A DNA stretch of 64,000 nt, taken from positions 1,116,001 through 1,180,000 of the forward strand of contig NZ_JBGGWB010000001.1 of assembly GCF_041321155.1 (NCBI RefSeq), in the 5' to 3' direction. This document shows, in pieces, positions 9,101 through 17,894 of the stretch. Both the position numbers and the translations under genes were made by a program. Source of the DNA: Sphingomonas sp. IW22. GTDB taxonomy: Bacteria; Pseudomonadota; Alphaproteobacteria; Sphingomonadales; Sphingomonadaceae. The first letter of the stretch is position 1. Each line of letters starts with the position of its first letter. The notes beneath the pieces were generated by a model. The model ran no database searches and was not told the DNA's origin. It was given only the letters and a program-made list of their open reading frames with translations.

Positions 9101-11103
9101 ATCTGCGCGGCTGCTCGCCCGCCGCCTTTGCCGAGACGGTCGGTGCGGCGGCGACCGGCTATGCCGGGCCGGCAGTATGGACGCGAATCCTCGGCGTCGG
9201 CGCCGAGCGCGTCGGCGAGGTCGCCGACCTGCTGTGGCCGTTCGCATGCAACATCACGATCCTGGCCCATGGCGACATCGTCCGCGACGCGGTCCGCCTT
9301 CTGGCCGCGGTCTATCCGTCGCGTCCGCGTTCCGAGCGGGCGGCATTCGAGGCCGAAGCGCTGTGGCCCGATCTGTTTACCGACGAGGCCGAGCAGCGCT
9401 GGTGGCGCCGCACACTAAGCCGCTTCCTGTCGCTGATCGATGCCGACGCGATCGCGACCGATCCTATGCGTGCGCTGCGCGAGGAACTGGTCGCGGCGAA
9501 CGAACTGGCCGGCAATCCGCCGACGCGCTCGGGGTCGATCCGCTGGGGATCGTCGCGCGGAGTCACGCGCCGCCTGCTCGCCGGCGAAGGCGTCGATACC
9601 GAGGAAGGCGTGGACGCGCAGATGCTGTCGCGGTCCGAGGCGCTCTACGACCTGGTGCAGACGACGCCCCCAGCCAGCAACGCGGCTGCGCTTGGCGCCT
9701 TGTGGACGGCAACGCTCGCGACGATCGGCATGTACGACGCCAATGCGGCCGCGCTTCACGAAAAGGTCGAGCAGCCCGTCTGGGGGCATATAAGCAATGC
9801 CGTCGAGCGCATCGTCGATGCCGACGCTTATGTGCCCGGCACCGAGGGCCTGCCGTCGCTCGATGAGTTGCTGGGCATTCTCGAGCGCTTGTGGGCCAGC
9901 CGCTTTCCCGAACCCAGGCAGAAGGACGAGGATTCAAGCCTGAGCTGGGGCAATTGGGAAGTCCGCGTCTATGCCGCCCAGGCCTATGTCGAACTCGCCC
10001 GGCACTTCGGCGAAACGCATGGCGAACTTGTCGGCAAGTTCGATGTGATGCTCGCCGATCCCGCGCCCCAGGTCCGCCTCCAAGCCGCGCAACGCTTGTT
10101 GGTGCTATGGCATGTCGCACGGGAAAAGATGTGGGACCTCGCCGAGCAGGTGGCGCGTGACGAGCCGCACACCGAAGTGCTGGCGTCTTTCCTCCACTAT
10201 GTCGTGCCGCGCGTCACCTGGCAGGACGTCGAGAAATGCAAGGCGATCATCGAGATCGTCCGCGCCCGCTGCGAGGCGGTCGAGCGCGACGACAAGCCCG
10301 GCCGCGACAAGATCGCCGAACAGCTCGGCGGCCTGACCGCGCAGCTCTGGTGCTGGCAGGAAGAGGCCATCGCGCTCGAATGGCTCAAGGCCTGGGTCGG
10401 CGACCCCGCCGCGCACCGCGAGTTCTTCACCTCCTTCCTGTCGATGCTGCGCGGCGCCTTCTTCGCCCGCTATGCGAGCGGTGAGGAGCGCGATGCGGGG
10501 CTTGCTGATCGCTCACAGCAAGCGGCGATGGTCATTCTGGAGGCGTGCTCGGCAGCTGCGGACGCCAGCCATGCCGCGGTCATGGGCGAAACGGTTGAGG
10601 GCGCCGAACGCGAGGCCGCCATCGCCACCTACAAGGCGGCGGAATCGGTAATCGGCCACCTGATGAACCAGGTCTATTTCGGCTCGGGCGCGCATGCCGA
10701 CAATCGCGAGGCGAAGGTCGGGCTCACGTCCCCCGACACCATACACCGGTTCCTTGTCGATTATCGCCCGATGCTCGCTCTGCTGGCGACCTCACACGAA
10801 CCTTCGACACACCATCATCTCGTCGAACTCTACGAGTTTCTGATCCCCGGCGATCCGGCCGGCGTGTTCGACGCGCTCCATGCGCTGCTGACAGGCCCGG
10901 CCGCGCGCGAGGGCTATCATCACGAAGGCCTCGCCGCGCCGGTCATCGTACGGATGATCACCCGCTATATCGCCGACCACCGCTCGATCTTCGAGGATAA
11001 CACACGCCGCGCCGCGCTCGTCGAGATCCTGCGCCTGTTTTCGGACGTTGGTTGGTCAGACGCGCTAAAGCTGCTCTACGAACTTCCCGACCTGCTTCGC
11101 TGA
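6175..11103 (+). CDS. Giant nuclease-STAND ATPase (Avs-like)
   Basis: A 1642-aa protein. N-terminal residues 14-110 resemble the DUF4297/Cap4 dsDNA-nuclease fold: GGRATEAGMAFQ, an acidic segment with Glu60, Asp63, Asp66 and Asp67, and the QxK motif (Gln81-Ser-Lys83). A P-loop ATPase follows, with Walker A GEPGAGKT (326-333) and Walker B LIIIDALD (391-398). The remaining 1100 residues look like alpha-helical repeats, as in the sensor half of STAND proteins. This nuclease-STAND-repeat order is that of Avs (AVAST) antiphage proteins that recognise phage proteins. The TTG at 6175 was chosen because AGGGAG lies six bases upstream; ATG at 6169 is too close to that site and ATG at 6205 is an alternative. 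Confidence 0.8.
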   Translation: MASETPPTSRMSAGGRATEAGMAFQAEVGTWLAAHLLARMPVGGHFGLANVALPTTIQLETGDGLDDIRLDQDDASRIDLQSKTSAGLAKSAKSPLGKTIGQLARLMVDARNAGVEIDSKKARAVLAVAADAPRTLDALERGCRAFDLGGHWNTTKAGRSKEEREALDLFEAHARTALASMSAPPPTDDDLVMMARVFRVSRFSMNEGEDNWREASRLLGARLYGSETAGEAPLRDLKGIIRGMIGSGAPADRAGLLRELRRLGHNDVGAADYTADLGRLSEATDAELNRLAGHTRLPIAGGIPIARVSDSPLSAAVDSGSLIVIGEPGAGKTGALVALAEARRAVGDTVVFLSVDRFPGVAIAANLQSELGLEHPLVEVLDAAPGSGAKLIIIDALDAARGGPAEGVFAQLIETLSASGTNWTVIASIRTFDLRNGRRFRDAMPGSPPDPAFAEAGLANVRHFQVPRLADKDLDTAGAAAADLGSLLAAAPGKLRDLLRNVFNLSLAAQLLADGASPDSIRTVATQSDLIDAYEDRRLTGTALHQATAMTVGAMVTRRRLAVRKVVVGHSQLDAVIQTGVLTESGDLVSFAHHVLFDHVAGRFFLEWDDPVRLIGQLGGDSSIALMLAPALRFAIERLWRQDTDGKAQVWQLVADIYADPAVDPVLANVALRTAIERVATSADVAGLVALIAARPNEEALATMLSRLARFVGLAVDTAGSVVASEAVAWARVAVAAIATGSRDLSDATRFLLHTLFDKGNLAEAELLDVFGRAARALLAFAWATEPPMQQTATNAIRFVGKSFASDPAASRALLDRMLRDPHFSAHADKEATWLSEQIMPIARADADFAIEIYSVLYSRDITDNSTSFMGGQASRIMPLSSNRSQDYRHCRYNLGRRVTRLLELSVPLGTRAIVEASLGDTNRAMPLGDDREQVVVPGRAPFDLLGHDHEYRAWDDTEERHGTQDDDVLAQFVAHLRGCSPAAFAETVGAAATGYAGPAVWTRILGVGAERVGEVADLLWPFACNITILAHGDIVRDAVRLLAAVYPSRPRSERAAFEAEALWPDLFTDEAEQRWWRRTLSRFLSLIDADAIATDPMRALREELVAANELAGNPPTRSGSIRWGSSRGVTRRLLAGEGVDTEEGVDAQMLSRSEALYDLVQTTPPASNAAALGALWTATLATIGMYDANAAALHEKVEQPVWGHISNAVERIVDADAYVPGTEGLPSLDELLGILERLWASRFPEPRQKDEDSSLSWGNWEVRVYAAQAYVELARHFGETHGELVGKFDVMLADPAPQVRLQAAQRLLVLWHVAREKMWDLAEQVARDEPHTEVLASFLHYVVPRVTWQDVEKCKAIIEIVRARCEAVERDDKPGRDKIAEQLGGLTAQLWCWQEEAIALEWLKAWVGDPAAHREFFTSFLSMLRGAFFARYASGEERDAGLADRSQQAAMVILEACSAAADASHAAVMGETVEGAEREAAIATYKAAESVIGHLMNQVYFGSGAHADNREAKVGLTSPDTIHRFLVDYRPMLALLATSHEPSTHHHLVELYEFLIPGDPAGVFDALHALLTGPAAREGYHHEGLAAPVIVRMITRYIADHRSIFEDNTRRAALVEILRLFSDVGWSDALKLLYELPDLLR

Positions 11104-11209
11104 CGATGACCCGACCTCCCAAATGCCGACGCGGGCGCTCGTAGCGCCGCGCGAGCGACTGATGCCAGGTCATCACACTGGACACGGACCGCCGACGAAG
11201 GGACGACGT

Positions 11210-12793
11210 ATGCCGACAACGGCGGAAATGGAAAAGTTGCGCGAGCGTTCGATCGCCAAGCTCGATGCCGACGCCGCGCTCGACCATATCGCGACCTTAG
11301 TCGACACGTCACTCGACGCACAGTTCCAGCGCGGTGTCGAACGCGCGCTTTATCTGCTCGACGAGCTGGCGAAGCGCGAGCTGACGCCCAGGCAAGGTGC
11401 TCTCATTGAGTATTTTCGCGCGAATGCCTGGAGCGCCAAGGAAGAGTTGGCGGGTGAGCGCGGTTCTTGGGACTGGGAGCATGCCGAGCGGGAACAGCAG
11501 ATCTTGGCGCTGTCCCGCGCCGCCGCACACCCCGGCTTCGCCGAGCTCGACATCGTCCGCTGCTGCCAGATCCTGACCAATCGCGCGAATCAACTCGACA
11601 CCATGGGGCGCTTCGTCGACGCGATCGAGGGCTGGGACAAGGCGCTGCAGATCGTCCCCAATTTTGCGATGGCGCTGGCGAACCGCGGCTTCGGCCTCAA
11701 ACATTATGCCGGGCTGCTGGAGGATGATCGTGAACGAGCGATCCTCCTGCTACACGCACATGATGGTTTCGCGGCCGCGCTCGCGCCCGATGCGATTTAT
11801 GAAGGCGAGGATCAGACCGGCCTGCGGCGGCAGTTCGCCGCGACCGCCGCCGAATATGCCGCGGCGGCCGATCTGGATGGCATACGCGCCTTGCAGGATC
11901 TCGACGGCACCGGTCTCGGGCGCAGCAAGGCCGAGCGAGCCTATCGGCGCTGGTGCCTAGACCGTAGGCTCTTCCTCAACCCGCTGAATGATCTCGGCGC
12001 TTTCACGGTGGCGGCGTTCGACGATCTCGTGTTGCCGACGATCATGGAGTCGTTTGCTGACCGGCCCGGCGCCTTCACTCCGCCGCCGGTGTTCGGCTTC
12101 TTCAACCAGATGAAGCAGGAATATGCCTCAGCACGCTTTATGCTGTACGAGGGCCTGAATAGCACCAAGCCCCATTTCTCCGACCGCGGCGTACGGCTGT
12201 TCGATACGCTCGACTATCCGGCGCATTCGTTAGCGACCGAGCGCGTCCGCACCGCCTACCGCATCGCTTACTCGTTGCTCGACAAGGTGGCGTTCCTCGT
12301 CGATCATGTCTGGAAGCTCGGCAAGATCGCCGACCGAATCAATTTCAAGAATGTCTGGATGGTTGAGGGCAAGCCGCGCCTGCTAGACCGCTTCAAAGCT
12401 TATCCAAACTGGCCGCTGCGTGGCCTTTACTGGTTGTCGAAGGAGCTGTTCGATGACGAGATCAAGCGTACGACCGCGGCGGATGCCCGCGAGCTGCACG
12501 ACATCCGCAACGCGCTCGAGCATAAATACCTGCAGGTCCATGAGGGATGGGCATGGGATCTGATGCTCACCTTGCCCGCGTCCAACGGCTTAGGCCTGTC
12601 AATCAACAGCGATCTGCTCGAAGCCAAAACGCTCCGGATGATGAAGATCGCGAGGGCAGCATTGATCCAACTGGCGCTCGCTATCGGCGTCGAGGAGCGC
12701 AACAAAGCCGCAGCGGCGCCGGACCGGCTGATCGGGTCGATGCCTCTATACGCGCTTGAGGAAAGGCGAAAGCGGCGCGACCCTAGCTGGTAG
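11210..12793 (+). CDS. TPR protein with LA2681-like HEPN domain
   Basis: A 527-aa protein. Residues 117-167 form TPR-like helices (LTNRANQLDTMGRFVDAIEGW...). The C-terminal half resembles the LA2681-like HEPN family: YRRWCLDRRLFLNPLNDLG near 245-263, then FFNQMKQEYASARFMLYEGL. The HEPN signature R-x4-H is at 433-438 (RNALEH), the catalytic motif of HEPN ribonucleases. ATG at 11210 follows GAAGGGA at good distance; the longer ORF start at 11123 has no such signal. It lies 106 bp after the STAND gene on the same strand, so it could be the RNase effector or a partner of that system. Confidence 0.8.
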   Translation: MPTTAEMEKLRERSIAKLDADAALDHIATLVDTSLDAQFQRGVERALYLLDELAKRELTPRQGALIEYFRANAWSAKEELAGERGSWDWEHAEREQQILALSRAAAHPGFAELDIVRCCQILTNRANQLDTMGRFVDAIEGWDKALQIVPNFAMALANRGFGLKHYAGLLEDDRERAILLLHAHDGFAAALAPDAIYEGEDQTGLRRQFAATAAEYAAAADLDGIRALQDLDGTGLGRSKAERAYRRWCLDRRLFLNPLNDLGAFTVAAFDDLVLPTIMESFADRPGAFTPPPVFGFFNQMKQEYASARFMLYEGLNSTKPHFSDRGVRLFDTLDYPAHSLATERVRTAYRIAYSLLDKVAFLVDHVWKLGKIADRINFKNVWMVEGKPRLLDRFKAYPNWPLRGLYWLSKELFDDEIKRTTAADARELHDIRNALEHKYLQVHEGWAWDLMLTLPASNGLGLSINSDLLEAKTLRMMKIARAALIQLALAIGVEERNKAAAAPDRLIGSMPLYALEERRKRRDPSW

Positions 12794-12894
12794 TCGTGGC
12801 CCCTGCCCACCGCCTTCTCAGCGGTCGCTTAGCTAACCTTTACAACCCACAAGCTACGCTAATTTTGCTTGTTCGAGACGTTTGGCGCGAGGCG

Positions 12895-15800
12895 CTATCG
12901 CAGGATCGAGATGAGCAGATCCCGAATCTTCGCAGAGAAGATCTGGTCATCCACCCCGCGGCCCATGGTCACGAAGATCACCTCGTCGAGGAAGCGTGCG
13001 AGCATGATCTCGAGTTCCCCTCCTCGCTCCGCACTTGCCGTCAAGGCCTCGATCGCATCCGATCGCGCGATCACTATGACGGGCGGCTGCTCGCCGTCCT
13101 TGGCGATGATCCGGGCAGTCGCGACCGGCCTGTCCTTCAGACCTTCGCGGAAGAACTCTGCAACCGACTTGCTCTCGACCGCCTCGTCGAAGACCTGGGC
13201 GTCGATTGCGGCACCCTCCTCCAGGAGGTCCGGCGAGAGGATCTCCGCAAGCTCATCCGCAAAGGCGTCGAGGAACGAACCGATCACCAGGGCCACGAAC
13301 ATGGCCTCTGGCCTCCTGGCATCGGCCCGCACGGTGAAAAGCAGGCGCTGCCCGCCGCCCAAATATATGACGAGGTTCAGATCGTCCTCGGGCCGGTGGC
13401 GCACGACCATTCTGTCCGACTCGCTCACACATAGCCCCGCGAGCGTGAGCAGTTCCGCCGCGGAGAATGCACGGTGCCGCGCGAAGCCGAGGATCGACAA
13501 CAGCAGCATGGAGCCCAGCGCGCCCTGCCTTCTGGCCTTCTGGTTGTTCTCTATTGCGAGTAGGCACCTGACTAGGCAGTCGAACCAGAATGGTCCGTTT
13601 TGGGTGGGGAGGAAGGCGCGAACCAGGGAGCCCAGTACGCTTGGAGCGGCCGCCTTGGGACAGCGCACCAGGGCCACCGTCATGGCTTCTACCCACGCGC
13701 TCGACGCTTTGAGATCACTCCGTCCGTCGAAGGCAAGCGCGATCAGCGTCTCCGGGTCCTTCTCCTCCGCGATGAATGGCACGAAGTAGCGCAGCAGGCG
13801 CTCCGCTTCGGCCACGTCATCCCCGCGCAGATATCCACGAATGGCCGAAGCGTAGTCAGACATCGCGTCCCGACGGTGCCCTTGAAACCGATGAGCATCG
13901 CCACGCTCCTCAAGTGCGAAGGCCTGCTCAACCCAGGCAAAGCTCTCCGCCAAGAGACCGACCGCATGCGTTGCATACTGCTGAGCCCGCGCCGCGAGCG
14001 TGCGCCTCTCGTCGCCCTCGGCCGCCTCCGCGGCTTGGTTGTCCACCGCTGCAAGCAGACGCGAGCTGCGACCCTCAATGTCGGGCCTGCTGACCGACTG
14101 CCCGAGTTTACCGCCCTCGGCATATGCCGTCCTGGCACCGTCGAGATCGCCTGCGTCACGAAGCACATTGCCGAGCGAGATCTGGTTGATCGCCACCAGA
14201 TATCTGTCGGCCAGCTCCTCGCCGATGCTGATCGCCTCGCGCGCCAGCGCCTCAGCCTCCTCGAACCTCTTCTCGATCCGAAGGCGCGGAGCTTCCAGGT
14301 TGCACAACCATGCGCGATGGCGAGGGGCGTCTGGCTCGTCGACATGGAGTGCGGCGCGCAGCGCCTCTGCTTCGCTTCGGCCTTCTTTTGAGAGCGTGAG
14401 CGACGCGATCAGATTGCGCGTCGCGATCTCGAGACCATACCCGTCCTCAAGCTCCGCGAAGATCTCCCGGGCACGGCGAAAGACCGGCGCGGCTGCGTCG
14501 GTGTCGTTCACGCTGAGGTAGGCAACACCCTCGTCGAGCAGCAGCCGCCCTTCGCGGTCTTTCCGACCTTGCTCCCGGGCCCTGTCCCGAAGCGAACGGA
14601 CGTGCTCGAGTGCGGCTGCCGACGCCGAATGCCTGAGGTCGATCGATGCCTGGAGCAGATCGATCATCTCCTCGGCTTCGTGATCGCCAACCTGGGCTGC
14701 GGTGTCGCGCGCCTCGCCCAACAGTAGCTCGGCCGCGCTGCCTCGTCCCTGGTTCGCACGCGCCTCGCCAAGCGCGATGAGAACCGAGACCAGGCGCCCC
14801 TTCTCCGAACGCGACCGATAGTAATCGACGAGGTAGTCGAGCGCATCCGTCAGGCGCCGCGTCGATCCGCTGAACACGGCCTCCGAAACGGCCCTGTTCG
14901 CGAGCCGCGCGACCCGCTCGGACATCTCGCTACGACGCAATTTGAATGCCGCCCAGGACCTTCCCGTGCGGGCGAGGCGGTTCGACAACCGATCGACAAT
15001 CAGCCCGTGCAGCTGGGGCCGCTCGAGAACAAGCTGCCCGACTTCCTCCCGCAGGCTCTCGTGGACGAAGTCGTAACCGGCAGTGGTTTCGATCAGGAGA
15101 TCGTCCATCGCGGCGACATGCTCGGCAATCTCCGTCGCCGTCCTCGCCGCGCCGCCGAGCAAGACCCTCAAGTCGGAGAGAGTGAGCATTGCCGGTGCGA
15201 TCGACAGGTAGCCGAGGATCTCGCGCGCGGCGGCTGAAAGGGCCTCATACCGCTGGCGGGCCGTTGAGGTTGCAACGTTCTGTCGGAGAGTCAGCGGGAG
15301 ATCGCCGGGGTCGGCGGGCACCGAGGCACCGGCGAGAGCGCGCAGCGCTGCCAAATCCTCGTGGCTGAAGCCCGGGACCTTCAGCTCCTCTCCAACCGCG
15401 TTTTGCGGTCGCTCGCGCGTGACAATCAGCACTGAGCCGGTGCCGCTCTGCGCGAGGCAGGTGCCGAGCACTGACCAGACCGCGTCGGGGTCCTCCGGAT
15501 CGTCAAGCACCAAGGGCCAGCCATTGCCGTTCCGCCATCGGGCGACCAGCATCGCTCGAACGTCTTCGAACAAGGGTGTCGCAAGCTCCGGTCCGCTTGC
15601 GAGCCCGAGTCGCTCGGCGGCGGCGAGCAGCGCCGTTCGGGCGTCCATTCCCCGCGCGTTGACGTAGGCTGCGTCGCGGTCGTTTGACCATTCGGCGACT
15701 AGCGCCGTCTTGCCCGCACCGGCTGCGCCCGTTACCCAGACGATCCTAGCCAGCGCCGCGGCCCGCGACACTCGATCGAGCAGACCGTTGCGCCTGACGC

Positions 15801-16359
15801 GCAGCGCACCGTCACGGAAGATCGCGGTGAGTGTCGCGCTCGCCGAGCCAATGCTCGGCGACGACGTCTGCGCCCCCGTCACGCGATCGGTGATCAAAGC
15901 GGTCAAGTCATCGCGGAATCGCGCCTCGAGGTCCTCGCCATCATCGAAGAAATAAAGGACGTGCGGGCCGCCCATCATCTCGCCGACCATCGCCTCGAGC
16001 CGGGTATCGCGGTCAGGTGCGGCTTTCAGCACATATGCCAAGAAGTCCTTGCCGAGCCGCTGCGCCTCCCGGAATTCGTCTTCCAGTCCAGAAACGCTCA
16101 TCCCCTTAGCCTCGTCGATCCACCCATATGACTTGCGGTAGATGCCGATGACGACGTGGGAGTCCTGGAGTTTGCGCAGGTAGAATTCGCGAGGGGCTTC
16201 AGCCCGCGCGCCTTCGCGCTCGAACTGGACGGGCTCGAAATTGAGGCCTCGAATTGCAGCACGCGCGGCCTCCCGCTCCGTCGCGCACTCCCCGATAGCC
16301 GAGCTGATGAAGACTCGCAGGCGGTCTGCCGTTGCCCGCTGCGGGAGCGGGTCAGCCAT
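12895..16359 (-). CDS. DUF4062-STAND ATPase with TPR-like repeats
   Basis: A 1154-aa protein. Residues 14-100 carry a DUF4062 domain (RVFISSAIGECATEREAARAAI, then VVIGIYRKSYGWIDEAKG and GLEDEFREA). A STAND-type NTPase follows with Walker A GAAGAGKT (211-218) and Walker B LVLDD (283-287). Residues from about 450 to 850 are TPR-like helices (for example RFEEAEALAREAISIGEEL). The C-terminal 200 residues are unassigned. The ATG at 16359 has AGGAG seven bases upstream and overlaps the upstream gene's stop by eight bases, so translation is coupled. The architecture suggests a bacterial NLR-like sensor with an N-terminal effector; the trigger is unknown. It converges on the HEPN gene. Confidence 0.8.
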   Translation of the reverse strand: MADPLPQRATADRLRVFISSAIGECATEREAARAAIRGLNFEPVQFEREGARAEAPREFYLRKLQDSHVVIGIYRKSYGWIDEAKGMSVSGLEDEFREAQRLGKDFLAYVLKAAPDRDTRLEAMVGEMMGGPHVLYFFDDGEDLEARFRDDLTALITDRVTGAQTSSPSIGSASATLTAIFRDGALRVRRNGLLDRVSRAAALARIVWVTGAAGAGKTALVAEWSNDRDAAYVNARGMDARTALLAAAERLGLASGPELATPLFEDVRAMLVARWRNGNGWPLVLDDPEDPDAVWSVLGTCLAQSGTGSVLIVTRERPQNAVGEELKVPGFSHEDLAALRALAGASVPADPGDLPLTLRQNVATSTARQRYEALSAAAREILGYLSIAPAMLTLSDLRVLLGGAARTATEIAEHVAAMDDLLIETTAGYDFVHESLREEVGQLVLERPQLHGLIVDRLSNRLARTGRSWAAFKLRRSEMSERVARLANRAVSEAVFSGSTRRLTDALDYLVDYYRSRSEKGRLVSVLIALGEARANQGRGSAAELLLGEARDTAAQVGDHEAEEMIDLLQASIDLRHSASAAALEHVRSLRDRAREQGRKDREGRLLLDEGVAYLSVNDTDAAAPVFRRAREIFAELEDGYGLEIATRNLIASLTLSKEGRSEAEALRAALHVDEPDAPRHRAWLCNLEAPRLRIEKRFEEAEALAREAISIGEELADRYLVAINQISLGNVLRDAGDLDGARTAYAEGGKLGQSVSRPDIEGRSSRLLAAVDNQAAEAAEGDERRTLAARAQQYATHAVGLLAESFAWVEQAFALEERGDAHRFQGHRRDAMSDYASAIRGYLRGDDVAEAERLLRYFVPFIAEEKDPETLIALAFDGRSDLKASSAWVEAMTVALVRCPKAAAPSVLGSLVRAFLPTQNGPFWFDCLVRCLLAIENNQKARRQGALGSMLLLSILGFARHRAFSAAELLTLAGLCVSESDRMVVRHRPEDDLNLVIYLGGGQRLLFTVRADARRPEAMFVALVIGSFLDAFADELAEILSPDLLEEGAAIDAQVFDEAVESKSVAEFFREGLKDRPVATARIIAKDGEQPPVIVIARSDAIEALTASAERGGELEIMLARFLDEVIFVTMGRGVDDQIFSAKIRDLLISILR

Positions 16360-17491
16360 ACCCAAGCTCCTGGACGCGCCGAATCCGTCCGACGGCGGTG
16401 TCCTCGATCTGGCGGTCCGGTTCGAGACGCCGCAACAGGAAGGCGGCGTCCAGACCGATTTGGAACTCGAGCTCAGCGGCCGAGATGACGGTCAGGTCCA
16501 CCTCCACCGAGGCAGCCTCCAGAAAACGACGCCGAACCGCATCCAGCATGGTCAACCGCTTGCCTGTGCTGCTTGGCTTGTAAGCAAGGAAACCGGCCGA
16601 TCGTAGGTTGCAGATCGCTTGTTCTACCTGCCACCGGGCACACCCAAGGGTCAGTCCGTGTGCCAACAATGCGGCTCCTCGGCCGGTGTTGCGCAGGACA
16701 TGTAGGGTCTTCGGCATCGACGCCGCGAGTCGCCGTTCGCGCGTCCGCATGACGCTCGCGGCATCCTCGTCGCCGGCCGGGGGCCAGTCGCGATCTTGAC
16801 CCTCCTTCTTCCTCGCCTCAAACTCGGCCTCGGTTCTCGCCATCGTGTGCGGTGGCCGATCCTCGAGGCGTCGGTAGACATCAATGCCGGGCAGGAGGAC
16901 CGCGTTGTCCCAACTGGGCGTGAAGCCGTAGTCGCGGCTACCTCCGCCCCGGGCCATCTCTTCCGGCAACTCTGCGACGATCAGCCACAATGGCGCGACG
17001 GGCTGCTCAGCATATTCCGCGAGCTGATGGAGAACCGGATGGCGCGTGTCCATGCGCTTGATGTGACTCGTGACCATCATCAGTGGCTGACAGACGGTGT
17101 CGATGCCGGAAACGCGCCAGCGCAGGAGGTCGGCCTGCTGAGATATCGCGAGCACATAGCCCGGTCCGTCAAAAGCGATCTCGATGCGGATGGCGTTGGG
17201 TCCGGAAAGCGTCGTCCATTCCTTCAGCAGCGACAGCGCGGACTTCATTCCGCGGATGTTCGTGCCGAGAAGCGTCATGAAAGGAGGACCGTCCGGAACA
17301 ACCCCAAAGCCGCAGCCCGAGAAGCCGCCGCCGGCCAAGCGCTTAGACAGCTCCATATTGGCCATGACCATCTCGATGGCGGGCCAGCCCCAGTCGTAGC
17401 CGCCCGCATCTCTTATGAGATCGTCCCGCTCCGCCGACTGCTGATCAGTTACCTTCGATTTCTTCGCGCCCCTACCCTTTTTCCCGCCCAT
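16352..17491 (-). CDS. Hypothetical protein coupled to the DUF4062-STAND gene
   Basis: A 379-aa protein I do not recognise. It starts with a lysine-rich tail (MGGKKGRGAKKSK). Residues 30-150 appear to form a mixed alpha/beta domain. The segment around GCARWQVEQAICNLRSAGFLAY (near 290-312) has the look of a winged-helix unit. A helical tail rich in acidic residues follows. Its last eight bases overlap the start of the STAND gene, so the two are made together and likely work together, for example as regulator or sensor partner. No clear Shine-Dalgarno is seen before the ATG at 17491. No membrane segments or signal peptide. Confidence 0.7.
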   Translation of the reverse strand: MGGKKGRGAKKSKVTDQQSAERDDLIRDAGGYDWGWPAIEMVMANMELSKRLAGGGFSGCGFGVVPDGPPFMTLLGTNIRGMKSALSLLKEWTTLSGPNAIRIEIAFDGPGYVLAISQQADLLRWRVSGIDTVCQPLMMVTSHIKRMDTRHPVLHQLAEYAEQPVAPLWLIVAELPEEMARGGGSRDYGFTPSWDNAVLLPGIDVYRRLEDRPPHTMARTEAEFEARKKEGQDRDWPPAGDEDAASVMRTRERRLAASMPKTLHVLRNTGRGAALLAHGLTLGCARWQVEQAICNLRSAGFLAYKPSSTGKRLTMLDAVRRRFLEAASVEVDLTVISAAELEFQIGLDAAFLLRRLEPDRQIEDTAVGRIRRVQELGYG

Positions 17492-17879
17492 TTTTGCACT
17501 TTGAAACAGCTCGGCTAAATTGCCAAGGCCTGCTTGGAAACAGCGTCAGTCGCTTTCTGCTCCAAAGCCGCCGGTCCCTTTTCCATCACGCTTCCTATCT
17601 GCCGCATAACGGGGCAGCAGCTTCTAAGACCGGGCTTCCACGGCTAAGGTGGGACAACATAGAAGCAAAGCAGCCCCGCCTTTGTGCACGCTATCCTACG
17701 CCAGGGCACTCTCACTTATCGAAGCGACTTTACATCATCTTGAGAGTGATCGCAGATCAGTTGTGAAAGACACAAATGGTGTGCGTCAGCACAAAGGTAG
17801 TGAGAAATGGAGGAGAACAGCAATCAAGCGAAGGCGAAAACCACCGCCGAAACTACGCTATTGCCGCCGTTTGTATCCG
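17492..17879. other. Non-coding right end of the island
   Basis: No convincing gene is present in this 388-bp gap. It must contain the promoter of the minus-strand two-gene unit (TTGGCA near 17532-17537 is a possible -35). At its right edge it contains ACCGCCGAAA and GCCGCCGTTT, copies of the unit seen in tandem at the left junction. It is more AT-rich than the flanking guaA gene. Confidence 0.5.
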
Positions 17880-17894
17880 TCACTCCCATTCGAT
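17865..17894. repeat. Putative right attachment site at the guaA stop
   Basis: CGCCGTTT (17865-17872) is followed seven bases later by TCACTCCCATTCGAT (17880-17894), the antisense of the guaA codons Ile-Glu-Trp-Glu-stop. The left junction has CGCCGTTT, a ten-base spacer and TCACTCCCACTCAAT. The pair is in direct orientation, as attL and attR should be. Confidence 0.5.
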
